DNA of 64,000 bases from Halobacillus litoralis (GCF_009856355.1 NZ_WMEW01000007.1:62001-126000); one strand, 5' to 3'; positions 16,202 to 25,423 are shown, counted from the first letter of the stretch. Numbers and translations: made by a program. The notes: generated by a model not told the origin, from the letters alone.

Positions 16202-19200
16202 ATGAAAAAGATCATTGATTTTTCAATGAATAACAAGTTTGCTGTCTGGTTAATGACTATTATTATAACAGCAGCAGGGCTCTATTCAGGATTGAATATG
16301 AAATTGGAAACCATTCCTGATATTGACCCGCCGATTATAACCGTTACAACGGTTTACCCCGGAGCAACTCCAGCAGAAGTAGCAGGGGAAGTTTCAGAAC
16401 CTATAGAACAGCAGGTTCAAAACTTAAGTGGAGTAAAAACGGTAAGTTCGAGTTCTTTCCAGAACGCTTCAAATATCCAGATGGAATACGGATACAGCAA
16501 GGATTTAGATGAAGCTGAGGACGAACTGCAGGAAGCGGTGGATTCCGTTACACTTCCTGATGATGTTCAGGAACCCGATGTATCCCGGATCAACTTTAAC
16601 GCTTTTCCTGTCTTAAGCATGAGCGTTATCAGCGAAGGACAGGGCCTTGAAGAACTGACTGCTGAGGTTGAAGATTCGATCAAACCAGAGCTGGAAGGTC
16701 TGGAAGGTGTGGCGGATGTTCAGATATCCGGTCAGCAGGTCCAGGAAGTGCAGATGTCCTTTGATGAGGAAGCACTGGCTGAAAGAGGCATGGATCAACA
16801 AACGGTAAAGAATATCATACAGGGGTCGAATGTGACTTTCCCTCTTGGACTTTACACTTTTGACGATACACAGAAGTCGGTCATGATTGACGGCGATGTA
16901 TCTTCACTTGAAGATTTAAAACAACTTGAAATTCCTGCCGTTCCATCGCAGGGTGATCAGTCCGCTGCTCAAAGTCAGCAGCAGGCGCCAGGCGCAGGCC
17001 AGCAGAGCGATGCAGCGGCAGCCCAGCAGGGAGCAGCTGATGCCCAGGCACAGCAGGCTCAGGAGATTCCAACTGTTCAGCTTCAGGACATTGCAGATCT
17101 TGAAATTGTCGGACAGACGGAATCGATTTCAAGAACCAATGGAGAAGAATCCATCTCCATTCAAATTATAAAATCACAAGAAGCCAACACTGTGGACGTG
17201 GTGAACCTTGTGAAGGAAACAACTTCAGATCTTGAAAGTGATATAGATGGTCTTGAATTCATCTACTCCTTTGACCAGGGAGAGCCGATCGAAGAATCTG
17301 TAAGTACGATGCTGAATAAAGCGTTGTTCGGTGGATTATTTGCGATTCTTGTTATTCTGTTGTTCCTTCGTAACTTTAGGACAACATTGATTTCCGTGGT
17401 TTCCATACCATTATCGCTTCTGATTGCAATCCTTATTTTGAATCAGATGGGCATTACCTTGAACATTATGACCCTCGGGGCCATGACAGTAGCCATCGGA
17501 CGGGTAGTCGATGATTCAATCGTTGTCGTTGAGAATATATACAGGCGGATGGCTCTTAAAGATGAGGAACTGGAAGGGAAAGCCCTTGTCCGGGCCGCGA
17601 CCAAAGAAATGTTTATGCCGATCCTTTCTTCAACCATCGTAACTATTGCGGTTTTCCTTCCATTAGGGTTGGTTGAAGGTGTCGTCGGCCAGGTATTCCT
17701 GCCATTCGCACTAACGGTCGTCTTTGCACTTCTGGCTTCCCTTGTCGTGGCCGTTACAATTGTGCCGATGATGTCTCATTCCCTTCTTACGAAGGAAAGA
17801 GCTCAAAAGGGACACCAGGAAGGCCCTGGTAAAATTGCGAAATGGTACCGCTCTGTATTAAACAGTGTGTTAAACCATAAGATCATTACTTCCATCGTAG
17901 CAGTAGCTGTTCTTGCAGGAAGTATTGCATTAGTTCCTCTTGTAGGGGTGAGTTTCCTTCCTTCAGAAGAGCAGAAGATGGTCATGCCGACATACAGTCC
18001 GGCACCGGGCCAGACGATTGAGGATGTTGAAGAAATCGCCTCTGAAGCCTATGAATACTTTGACGGCCGGGACAATGTGCAGACCATTCAATATTCTGTA
18101 GGTGGAGAAAACCCGATGAATCCGGGGGCGTCCAATCAGGCGGCTTTCTTCGTTGAATATGACAGCGAAACAGAAAACTTCGAATCAGAAAAAGAACAGG
18201 TTCTCGAAGATTTGAAAGCCATGTCGGATGATGGGGAATGGGCCAGCCAGAACTTCTCCTCTACAGGTTCAAGCAATGAAATAGAAGTTCAAGTATTCGG
18301 TGACAATACCGATGAAATTAAGCCTTATGTAGAAGAAGTCCAGACACTTCTGGAAGAAGAGGATGAGTTGAAGGACGCTTCTTCCTCCCTTTCTGAGTCT
18401 TATGAGGAATACACACTCGTGGCCGACCAGGAAAAAATGAGCCAGCTCGGATTAACCGCTGGTCAACTGGGGATGGAGCTCAGTTCCAATGGGGAACGGA
18501 CAGAAATCACCACCATCCAGGAAGATGGAGAAGACCTTCAGGTTTACCTGGAAGTCGAAAAAGATAATTACAACAATATTGATGATTTAACTGGTAAAGA
18601 AATTGAATCACCACTAGGTACAGCTGTACCGATCAGTGAAGTTGTAGAAGTCGAAGAAGGTACAACTGAAGATACGATCAGCCGCCGGAACGGTCAGGTG
18701 TATGCAAGTGTCAGTGCCAAGACGACTACAGATGACATTGGATCTGTATCACAAAGCGTTCAGGAAGAGCTGGATAAGATTGACCATCCGGCCTCCATTG
18801 ACCTTTCCATCGGTGGCGTAACCGAGGATATTAATGAATCCTTCAGTCAGCTTGGATTAGCGATGCTGGCAGCTATTGCCATCGTGTATGTGGTACTGGT
18901 CATCTTCTTTGAAGGTGCGCTCGCACCATTTGCGATTCTGTTCTCTCTTCCATTTACCATTATCGGTGCTGTCGTCGGCTTATTGATTGGCGGAGAAACG
19001 TTAAGTATCTCGGCTATGATCGGAGCCTTGATGCTCATTGGTATTGTAGTAACGAACGGGATTGTACTGATCGACCGCGTGATTCAAAGAGAAAAAGAAG
19101 GATTCTCTACGCGTGAAGCACTGCTTGATGCGGGAATGACGCGTATTCGTCCGATATTGATGACAGCTCTGGCAACAATTGGAGCACTGCTTCCATTAGC

Positions 19201-19351
19201 CCTCGGCTTTGAAGGCGGATCCATCATCAGTAAAGGACTCGGAATTACCGTGATCGGCGGTCTTGCAAGCTCCACATTGCTGACGCTGCTGATTGTACCG
19301 GTGGTTTACGAAATGCTCAGTAAGGTTGGTAAAAAGAAAAAAGCATCATAA
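16202..19351 (+). CDS. RND-family exporter, SwrC/YerP-like
   Basis: The 1049-residue inner-membrane pump has a first transmembrane helix, a large extracytoplasmic part, a central block of helices (about 370-540) and a C-terminal block (about 875-1040), as in AcrB/HAE1 transporters. AIGRVVDDSIVVVENIYRRM in helix 4 holds the proton-relay aspartates. A glutamine/alanine-rich low-complexity insert lies at about 246-290, inside the first periplasmic-type domain. B. subtilis SwrC is linked to surfactin resistance; other substrates are possible. There is no adaptor or outer-membrane partner, as expected in a Gram-positive. Confidence 0.93.
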   Translation: MKKIIDFSMNNKFAVWLMTIIITAAGLYSGLNMKLETIPDIDPPIITVTTVYPGATPAEVAGEVSEPIEQQVQNLSGVKTVSSSSFQNASNIQMEYGYSKDLDEAEDELQEAVDSVTLPDDVQEPDVSRINFNAFPVLSMSVISEGQGLEELTAEVEDSIKPELEGLEGVADVQISGQQVQEVQMSFDEEALAERGMDQQTVKNIIQGSNVTFPLGLYTFDDTQKSVMIDGDVSSLEDLKQLEIPAVPSQGDQSAAQSQQQAPGAGQQSDAAAAQQGAADAQAQQAQEIPTVQLQDIADLEIVGQTESISRTNGEESISIQIIKSQEANTVDVVNLVKETTSDLESDIDGLEFIYSFDQGEPIEESVSTMLNKALFGGLFAILVILLFLRNFRTTLISVVSIPLSLLIAILILNQMGITLNIMTLGAMTVAIGRVVDDSIVVVENIYRRMALKDEELEGKALVRAATKEMFMPILSSTIVTIAVFLPLGLVEGVVGQVFLPFALTVVFALLASLVVAVTIVPMMSHSLLTKERAQKGHQEGPGKIAKWYRSVLNSVLNHKIITSIVAVAVLAGSIALVPLVGVSFLPSEEQKMVMPTYSPAPGQTIEDVEEIASEAYEYFDGRDNVQTIQYSVGGENPMNPGASNQAAFFVEYDSETENFESEKEQVLEDLKAMSDDGEWASQNFSSTGSSNEIEVQVFGDNTDEIKPYVEEVQTLLEEEDELKDASSSLSESYEEYTLVADQEKMSQLGLTAGQLGMELSSNGERTEITTIQEDGEDLQVYLEVEKDNYNNIDDLTGKEIESPLGTAVPISEVVEVEEGTTEDTISRRNGQVYASVSAKTTTDDIGSVSQSVQEELDKIDHPASIDLSIGGVTEDINESFSQLGLAMLAAIAIVYVVLVIFFEGALAPFAILFSLPFTIIGAVVGLLIGGETLSISAMIGALMLIGIVVTNGIVLIDRVIQREKEGFSTREALLDAGMTRIRPILMTALATIGALLPLALGFEGGSIISKGLGITVIGGLASSTLLTLLIVPVVYEMLSKVGKKKKAS

Positions 19352-19355
19352 TCAA

Positions 19356-19386
19356 GTAAGACTCCACGGTTTCCGTGGAGTCTTTT
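19356..19386 (+). terminator. Intrinsic terminator, left copy of a duplicated hairpin
   Basis: AAGACTCCACGG and CCGTGGAGTCTTTT form a strong hairpin four bases after the exporter stop. The same 31 bp recur without mismatch at 19919-19949, flanking repeat C. Confidence 0.92.
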
Positions 19387-19918
19387 GGGCTGTAGAAAAA
19401 GCCTGAGATAACCAATTAGAGTTGTCCATTTGTCGGGTGAAGGGTCACTCTCCGCTTATTGGTGGATGAATGCCGCGGGCACGCCCTCAGCTAACTTGGT
19501 CAGGAAGACCGCCTGCCCAAGTGGATCTTCGGCCCGTGCTGTTCCCGCAGGCATCACCACCAAACGCTCCTCGTGCCGACGTTGGAATATATAGAAGAGA
19601 GAGTGTGCCCTGGTCAGGTTCGCAGATTCAAAAGAACGGCCTTGGCTGCGCTGATGAAGGCTGCCTGCGGGAATATGAAAAAGATTACCCTCCATCTAGC
19701 AAGGGTGAGCTGGGTGAAGGAGGGGCTTTTTCGATTTTAAAGAATTCCCAAAGAGCGGTGCCCCTCCCACTCCTGCGGAAGAACGAGTGGGCCGAGATCG
19801 CCGAGCGTGGGTTTTGTGAGGAAGCTCGGGCGCTCGTCCGCGGAAAGGGAAGGGGCTTACGCTCCTGGTGGTAAGAAAGAGAAAAGCTTGTAGAGAAACA
19901 GGGGCTTCTCTACAAGCT
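19387..19918 (+). repeat. Interspersed non-coding repeat, copy C (532 bp, full length)
   Basis: This is the best-preserved copy. The left end reads GGCTGTAGAAAAAGCCTG and the right end, reverse-complemented, AGCTTGTAGAGAAGCCCCTG, so the ends are imperfect terminal inverted repeats. Core 1 is at about 19470-19580, the internal CCCTCC/GGAGGG hairpin at 19688-19730, core 2 at about 19769-19867, and a near-perfect right-end palindrome at 19884-19918. It is bounded by a perfect 31-bp terminator duplication and lies between convergent genes. A 134-codon frame through it is not preserved in the other copies. Confidence 0.88.
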
Positions 19919-19952
19919 GTAAGACTCCACGGTTTCCGTGGAGTCTTTTTTT
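19919..19952 (-). terminator. Intrinsic terminator, right copy of the duplicated hairpin
   Basis: It is identical to 19356-19386 over 31 bp and followed by more T residues. Read on the minus strand it ends the amidinotransferase-like gene that stops at 19965. Confidence 0.88.
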
Positions 19953-19964
19953 TAGGTGGAGCCG

Positions 19965-20903
19965 TCACCTTCGTTCTACCGGGAGGGTCATGCAGCGGAT
20001 GCCGCCTCCGCCATTTTCCAGCTCATCCACATCGACGCGGATGATGTTTTTCTTCTTTAATTTCTCATGGTGAAGGACTTTTTTATGGGCTTTCGTGCTC
20101 ACCAGGAGGGTTTCAGGGTTTACATTCAGGAAGTTAATATCGGCAACGGTGTGATGGATCTCATCTGTCCAGAAAATATCGTATCCATGACGGGTAATGA
20201 AATCGTCCATCATCATATATGTGCTCTCTTTGGCTGTGAAAACTTGAACTGGAAAATACTTCATATAACTTTTCGCAATAAGCAGATCAGGTGCTGCCAC
20301 ATTGCAGTTCATATCCATGTGCATCGTATCCCCGCGTCTGGGAAGATCGATCACCCCGACTTCTGTAACTCCTTCTTCCCAAAGCTGTGGAAGCAGCTTC
20401 TGGACACTTTCAAAGCTGGTTCGAAGGCCGGTGTTGATGAACACGGCATCTTTACGGAGAACGAGGACATCACCGAATTCCAGCGCATTGACCGGGTTGT
20501 TGGCCTGAATGGAAAAACGGTCTTTCGGAAACCAGTCTCTAAAAAGGGTGTGGGCATGGAGGTATTCGGGCCTTCTCATGGATATGCCGGCTTCACCAGG
20601 AACCACGAGCGTGCCGATAACACAGGCGAGGTCCCGGACGAAGACGCGGTTGATCAATCGGGAGTGAAAAGACTGGGTATGATCGGGCAGGTGGCTGGCA
20701 TAATCAATGACCTCTACGCCTTCTTCAGCCATGGCATCTGTCATTTCCTGAAAAGCTGCAGCTGTTTTCTCAGGGTTCACAGGCTTTTCCCATTGAACAT
20801 CATCGGCAGCTGCCTGATTGGGAATTGCAGAGGTGGAGGGAGAACACATAATCACTTTTTTCAATTCATCATATTCATTACAACAATAAGGGTGTATAAG
20901 CAT
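19965..20903 (-). CDS. Arginine deiminase / dimethylargininase superfamily protein
   Basis: The 312-residue protein belongs to the guanidino-group modifying enzymes (arginine deiminase, DDAH, amidinotransferase). The N-terminus has NEYDELKKVIMCSPS, the middle has INRVFVRDLACVIGTLVV and ALEFGDVLVL, then MHMDMNCNVAAPDLL, and the C-terminus GGGGIRCMTLP holds the candidate catalytic cysteine. The substrate could be arginine, a methylarginine or another guanidine. The start is uncertain: MLIHPY (20903), a GTG at 20912 next to GAGGAAGGA, or ATG at 20929. It is divergent from an amino acid permease and may act with it. Confidence 0.8.
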   Translation of the reverse strand: MLIHPYCCNEYDELKKVIMCSPSTSAIPNQAAADDVQWEKPVNPEKTAAAFQEMTDAMAEEGVEVIDYASHLPDHTQSFHSRLINRVFVRDLACVIGTLVVPGEAGISMRRPEYLHAHTLFRDWFPKDRFSIQANNPVNALEFGDVLVLRKDAVFINTGLRTSFESVQKLLPQLWEEGVTEVGVIDLPRRGDTMHMDMNCNVAAPDLLIAKSYMKYFPVQVFTAKESTYMMMDDFITRHGYDIFWTDEIHHTVADINFLNVNPETLLVSTKAHKKVLHHEKLKKKNIIRVDVDELENGGGGIRCMTLPVERR

Positions 20904-21029
20904 CCAAGTCACGTTCCTTCCTCGTTCATTCCCCTTTACGTTTTCCGAAACGATGAAATACATTCCAGGAACGATTTACATAAAACTGCCGCTTCACATC
21001 AAACTAGACAAGAAGGAGGGAAAGCGGCT

Positions 21030-22349
21030 GTGAAAAAGGAAAATTCCCAGGGAACACTAACGTGGTGGCAGATGTCGTTTATAGGAATTGGATGCATCAT
21101 TGGAACCGGCTTTTTTCTAGGATCGAGCATAGCCATTACCAAAGCAGGACCAGCGGTTATCTTCGTTTACCTTGCCGCCGGTACAGGGACATATATTGTC
21201 TTTCGCTGCCTTGCTGCATTAACAGCCGCACATCCGGAAAAAGGATCATTTCGTACGTATGCCAAGCAGGCTTTCGGAGCGTGGGCGGGGTTCAGCAACG
21301 GGTGGGTGTACTGGACGTGTGAAATGTTAATTATGGGCAGTCAGCTTACGGCGCTGGCCATTTTTGCTCAATTCTGGTTTCCGAAGCTTCCATTATGGGT
21401 GTTTGCTCTTATTTTCGCTCTTTTAGGTCTCCTTGTTCTCTGGCTTGGTGTCCGCAAAGTAGAGCAGATGGAAAACGTATTCGGTATCATCAAAATATCG
21501 GCTATTCTTATGTTTGTTATCATTGCAGCTTTAGCTTTGACAGGGGTGATCGACCGCTCGAGTGGTTCCTCCGATCCCACAGGTATTTTCCGGGGGTTCT
21601 TTGAAAATGGATGGTCAGGCTTGTGGGTAGCGCTGCTTTATGCGTTTTACGCCTTTGGGGGGATTGAAGTGATGGGATTGATGGCAGGAGAGTTGAAAGA
21701 TCCAAAAGATGCCCCTAAATCAGGGACGTTGATGCTTATCGTATTGACGCTGTTGTATATGGCTGCTTTTTATTTTGTCGTCTCGTTGACATCTATTGAA
21801 AAAATAACTACCGACGAAAGCCCGTTCTTAACTGCGCTTACTGACTATCCGCTTCCCTGGGTGCCGCATATCTTCAATGCTGTCCTGATCATCGCCGGCT
21901 TTTCAACGATGGCTGCTTCGCTGTACGCGGTCACAACAATGGTGATGACGTTGAGTGAGGGAGGAGACGCGCCCGGCCTCTTCAGTCAGAAAGAAGAAGG
22001 AAAGGTATCCAAACCGGCTTTCCTTCTCACGATTTTTGTCGTTGTATTGTCCATTGTCCTGGCTGTTCTCCTGCCGGACCGCCTGTTCGAATATGTCACG
22101 ACAGCAGCGGGGTTGATGCTTTTATATAACTGGGCGTTTATCCTGCTTTCCTATCGTAAACTCATGGGGAAAGGGTTCAGGGATGGATTATTAGTGACCG
22201 CTGGACTGCTCTTTTTAGGTCTTGCCATCAGTGGAACGCTTCTTGATTCGATGACAAGGATCGGCTTTTTCGTGAGTCTCGCTTTTTTAGTAGTCATTGC
22301 TCTTGCAACATGGGTGAAAATGAAAAAAGCCCCTGGGTCAGGGGCGTAG
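21030..22349 (+). CDS. APC-family amino acid permease
   Basis: The 439-residue membrane protein has about 12 transmembrane segments and the APC signature GIGCIIGTGFFLGSSIAITKAGPAV split near residues 17-38. The chosen GTG at 21030 follows AGAAGGAGGG by nine bases; the open frame continues far upstream but that part is antisense to the deiminase-like gene and is rejected. Sitting next to an arginine-deiminase-like enzyme, it may import a guanidino amino acid, which is an inference. Its 3' end overlaps the convergent YqcI/YcgG gene by 12 bases. Confidence 0.9.
   Translation: MKKENSQGTLTWWQMSFIGIGCIIGTGFFLGSSIAITKAGPAVIFVYLAAGTGTYIVFRCLAALTAAHPEKGSFRTYAKQAFGAWAGFSNGWVYWTCEMLIMGSQLTALAIFAQFWFPKLPLWVFALIFALLGLLVLWLGVRKVEQMENVFGIIKISAILMFVIIAALALTGVIDRSSGSSDPTGIFRGFFENGWSGLWVALLYAFYAFGGIEVMGLMAGELKDPKDAPKSGTLMLIVLTLLYMAAFYFVVSLTSIEKITTDESPFLTALTDYPLPWVPHIFNAVLIIAGFSTMAASLYAVTTMVMTLSEGGDAPGLFSQKEEGKVSKPAFLLTIFVVVLSIVLAVLLPDRLFEYVTTAAGLMLLYNWAFILLSYRKLMGKGFRDGLLVTAGLLFLGLAISGTLLDSMTRIGFFVSLAFLVVIALATWVKMKKAPGSGA
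22323..22345 (-). terminator. Intrinsic terminator inside overlapping coding ends
   Basis: On the minus strand GCCCCTGACCCAGGGGC is followed by TTTTTTC. The hairpin contains the stop codon of the YqcI/YcgG gene (22338-22340) and lies inside the last codons of the convergent permease. On the plus strand there is no T run. Confidence 0.75.
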
Positions 22350-23084
22350 ACTCCTGGATTTAGCCAGAAATGGACATTCAGGTAAAGAGGAGTCATCATC
22401 ACGTAGAAAATACTGTTCCCATTCATGGTTATCCTGCTGGCCGTACCATTTTAAGGATGGATGGACGGGAAGGTCATCGTAGTCAGCGAGTCGTTTTCGG
22501 ATGACGTTTTTGAGCCTTCGTCCGTAGGTCGTCGAATCATTGATATCTTCAAACACCCACCTGGGTTGAAAAGCAAGCAGCATGGAAGGAAAACTCCGGC
22601 TGTTTCTTTTTATATGAGCGGGTGTGGCACAAAAGGCGAAATAAGGTTCTCCATCAAAGCAGAATTCCCAGGAAGGGTCTTCGGGGTCCTGGGAAATATC
22701 CCCGGGCCAGTCCGTTTCATCCAGAGCGTGGGTCTGATTAAGCAGGGACCAGAATAGCTGCTCGTAGTCCTTGATGGTGAGCGGGTCTTTCAATAATGAA
22801 GCTGTGTCACAGAAAACAACCAGTGACGTATACCTGCCGGCTTCTCTGGAAACTTTACCGTACTCTTTTAAAAGTGCAGCCAGCTGTTTGGGAGCGGAAG
22901 AACACCGGGGGTCTTCCAGAAAACCGAAACGAAGCATCCCGTTCGTGTACCCCTGGATACCAGGCACGCAGGGATAGGCATGCTCTCTGCTCGTCATCAT
23001 GTCTCCAAAAGCTGTATAGGCAAGCTCCTGCCACTTTTCCAGTGAGGTCTTCGGGTTTTCTATCTCTTCTTTTGTGTGTAGCAT
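22338..23084 (-). CDS. YqcI/YcgG-family protein
   Basis: The 248-residue protein has features I associate with this family: an N-terminal FGDMMTSREHAYPCVPGIQGY with an early cysteine, a middle SWEFCFDGEPYFAFCATPAH, and SMLLAFQPRWVFEDIN. The biochemical role is unknown to me. The ATG at 23084 has GGAGGGAGATCTT upstream; the longer frame to 23255 runs into lysE and is rejected. The same-strand gene lysE lies 62 bp upstream. Confidence 0.8.
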   Translation of the reverse strand: MLHTKEEIENPKTSLEKWQELAYTAFGDMMTSREHAYPCVPGIQGYTNGMLRFGFLEDPRCSSAPKQLAALLKEYGKVSREAGRYTSLVVFCDTASLLKDPLTIKDYEQLFWSLLNQTHALDETDWPGDISQDPEDPSWEFCFDGEPYFAFCATPAHIKRNSRSFPSMLLAFQPRWVFEDINDSTTYGRRLKNVIRKRLADYDDLPVHPSLKWYGQQDNHEWEQYFLRDDDSSLPECPFLAKSRSLRP

Positions 23085-23146
23085 CAAGATCTCCCTCCTG
23101 TAATTACATCCATATCCTATGGAGGGAAGGGAGGTTGGGTGACTGT

Positions 23147-23770
23147 CTAACCCATAATCATTCGAACCGCCTGAACACCGAAGTAGAGACCGAAACCGAT
23201 TAAAATGATTCCTGACAAAATAGAAATGGAAGAGAGGAGGCGTCCCGTCAGCCACTTTCTGGCTCCTGAGGCAGCGCCCGCCATTGTAATGTCCCAGATC
23301 ATAATGCCGATAAAGATGCCCCCGCTGTAAAGAAGAAGCTGGGCCTGCTCATACTGTGAAGAGATTTCTCCAAGAATGGATCCGTAAATGCCGATCCAGA
23401 ATAAAATATTCAGCGGATTGGATAAAGCCATAAAAAAGCCGGTCCGAAACGATTTCCCTTTGGAGCCTTTGGAAGAATCCGATCTTTGAGTTTCCACATT
23501 GCCCGCCCGGGCGATGCTTTCGACACCTGTGTATATCAGAACGAAAGCACCGAATGACCATAAAAAGGTTTTGATGAGCGGGATTTGTATGTAGTCAGCC
23601 AGACCAAAATAAATGAGCAGCATGAACAGTCCGTCCGCAGCCATAGCCCCCACCCCGACAAGCCAGGCATGAAAGAAGCCGTAGCGGATCCCTTTATCTA
23701 ACTGCGCTGCATTGATTGGACCGACGGGGGCGGATAACGACAGGCCGAGTAAAATATAACTGAAAAGCAT
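23147..23770 (-). CDS. LysE/RhtB-family amino acid exporter
   Basis: The 207-residue membrane protein has six predicted transmembrane segments and the N-terminal family motif SLSAPVGPINAAQLDKGIRYG. Relatives export lysine, threonine, homoserine or leucine; the substrate here is not evident. The start has AAGGAGGCGC. It is upstream of the YqcI/YcgG gene and may be in the same transcript. Confidence 0.88.
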   Translation of the reverse strand: MLFSYILLGLSLSAPVGPINAAQLDKGIRYGFFHAWLVGVGAMAADGLFMLLIYFGLADYIQIPLIKTFLWSFGAFVLIYTGVESIARAGNVETQRSDSSKGSKGKSFRTGFFMALSNPLNILFWIGIYGSILGEISSQYEQAQLLLYSGGIFIGIMIWDITMAGAASGARKWLTGRLLSSISILSGIILIGFGLYFGVQAVRMIMG

Positions 23771-23875
23771 AAGCGCCTCCTTGTATGTAATGCTTGTCTC
23801 TATACTACATAAATATGAAGAATAAGGAAGGATATTGCATGCAGATTAATGGATTCAGGGAAACTCATCATTGAT

Positions 23876-23917
23876 AAAAAAAGGACAGATGACCGCAACG
23901 GCCGCCTGCCCTTTTTT
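23876..23917 (-). terminator. Intrinsic terminator of the CotF-like gene
   Basis: On the minus strand AAAGGGCAG pairs with CTGTCCTTT (one G-U pair) and is followed by a run of T residues, directly after the stop at 23919. Confidence 0.7.
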
Positions 23918-23918
23918 G

Positions 23919-24542
23919 TTAATGAGGAGTATTGCCATTTGGTACCGTTGTGTAGCTTTGCAGCATCAGATTCATATCCTGCTGCTGAAGCTGAGGCACC
24001 TGGTAATACCCGTGTTTATTTTGGTAAAGGAAGATCTCGTAGCTCATCTCAATAAAGTTCGGGACACTGTCTGCAATAACGCGGCGCAGGACAGGGTTGG
24101 TCATTTCAAGAGCGGTCATCGACAGAAGCGTAGCAAGCCCCTTTGTCTGTCCCAGCATATAGGCAGACAAACCTTTGTCGGCCAGTTCGCTGACGGATTG
24201 GTTCGGTTTTTTAGGCTGTCCGGGCTTCACACCGTAAACGACTTCATTGCTCTGCTGCATTTTATACTGCTGCGTCGCCTGTGCAGGGTCCTGTCCACTG
24301 CTGAAACTCTGGACAATTGTATTATACATCTGCGTGACAAAAGCGTGTTGGCGCTGTTGAATGGATTGAAGCTCAGGATCCTGGATGTGCTGACTGTACA
24401 TTTGATACTGATCCAGCATATTGATGAGGCTTGCAATGACCTCATGCGCATCGAAAAGTTCATGCCCCCCGTGATTCGGATTCATTTGAGTCGGGGGCAT
24501 CTGTGCACCTTGTGGTTGATTCATGGGTTGATTCTGTTTCAT
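23919..24542 (-). CDS. CotF-family spore coat protein
   Basis: The 207-residue protein has a glutamine- and methionine-rich N-terminus (about 1-25) followed by a helical ferritin-like region, with LADKGLSAYMLGQTKGLATLLSMTALEMTNPVLRRVI matching the CotF-like pattern in two pieces (about 125-162). Such proteins are made late in sporulation and deposited in the coat. It lies on the minus strand, divergent from ypjP. A second pair of CotF-like genes is at 45922-46532. Confidence 0.75.
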   Translation of the reverse strand: MKQNQPMNQPQGAQMPPTQMNPNHGGHELFDAHEVIASLINMLDQYQMYSQHIQDPELQSIQQRQHAFVTQMYNTIVQSFSSGQDPAQATQQYKMQQSNEVVYGVKPGQPKKPNQSVSELADKGLSAYMLGQTKGLATLLSMTALEMTNPVLRRVIADSVPNFIEMSYEIFLYQNKHGYYQVPQLQQQDMNLMLQSYTTVPNGNTPH

Positions 24543-24743
24543 CCTTATTCCTCCTCTAAGCGTCCTACACCTTAAGGATGCCCGGATCTTTCCTCCTCAT
24601 GTATTTCAAAAGATGGAATGAAACACGGGGGTGGCTTCTATCTTTCCTCATTACTTTTTTATTACGTGAGGCAGGCGGACGTGGATTCTTAACGAAATCG
24701 TGATACAATTAAAGGAAGAATAAAAAAAAGGGAGACCGTCGGA

Positions 24744-25340
24744 ATGAAGCCACTCATGAGAAGGATATTTGTCGTACTTATTTCTGTATTAACGCTCGGT
24801 CTGTACATCCCGCCGGCCCATGTTGATACAGAAGCCGCTGAAAAGAAGGAAATCACTGACGCCGGCCACCTGAATGAACCATCAGTAGTGGAGGATGACC
24901 AGCAGATGCTTCCGGACGTTCTCACAGAAGACAGGGATGAAGATCCCTTCCGTTCCATAACGGAGGAAGCTTTTGCCCGTACAGAAGCCAAAATGGGTCC
25001 GAGAATTATGGAAAAAGTGGACGATGAGTTGTCGGAAGTGATTTTTCCTGAAATGGAAAAAGTCATGGTCGATCTCTTATCCAACACGGATGAAGAGCAC
25101 GTTCCCTACATGAAAATCACAGAAGATCCTGCCCCTGGCTATGGGGAGAGAATGTTCAACTTATATAATGGACATACCGATGAAGAAATCGCCCGCTTCC
25201 ATGTGCGGAGAGATAAACGTCCCGGGGAAGGGTACTGGTTTAATTTCCATTACCATTTAAAAGAAGATGCCTATGCGAAACACCATGAGATTGGGGAGAT
25301 ATACTGGGAGAAGAACACACCTCCGAAGTGGATGTCCTGA
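24744..25340 (+). CDS. ypjP: YpjP-like exported protein
   Basis: The 198-residue protein starts with MKPLMRRIFVVLISVLTLGL, a signal or anchor segment, followed by an acidic region. The C-terminal part shows GERMFNLYNGHTDEEIARFHVRRDKRPGEGYWFNFHYH in pieces and ends WEKNTPPKWMS, which matches my recollection of B. subtilis YpjP. The function is unknown. The start has AAAGGGAGACCG and a terminator follows at 25346-25372. Confidence 0.8.
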   Translation: MKPLMRRIFVVLISVLTLGLYIPPAHVDTEAAEKKEITDAGHLNEPSVVEDDQQMLPDVLTEDRDEDPFRSITEEAFARTEAKMGPRIMEKVDDELSEVIFPEMEKVMVDLLSNTDEEHVPYMKITEDPAPGYGERMFNLYNGHTDEEIARFHVRRDKRPGEGYWFNFHYHLKEDAYAKHHEIGEIYWEKNTPPKWMS

Positions 25341-25345
25341 ACAGA

Positions 25346-25372
25346 AGACAGTCGATAAGACTGTCTTTTTTT
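25346..25372 (+). terminator. Intrinsic terminator of ypjP
   Basis: AGACAGTC and GACTGTCT form a hairpin followed by seven T residues, six bases after the ypjP stop. Confidence 0.85.
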
Positions 25373-25390
25373 GTTGTCCGGTTTTACATA

Positions 25391-25423
25391 GTTACTAAGT
25401 GGTAAGTATGTTACTAAAAAGTA
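25391..25423 (+). promoter_or_regulatory. Direct-repeat operator in front of the quinone reductase gene
   Basis: GTTACTAA occurs at 25391-25398 and again at 25410-25417, each followed by GTA at a short distance. Repeats 19 bp apart in front of a quinone oxidoreductase gene fit control by a MarR or HxlR (DUF24) redox regulator. No such regulator is encoded next to it. Confidence 0.45.

Noticed and set aside
20067..21029. Upstream extension of the permease frame, giving a 760-codon ORF
   Set aside because: This part is antisense to the deiminase-like gene. A GTG with GGAGGG upstream at 21030 gives a normal-length APC permease.
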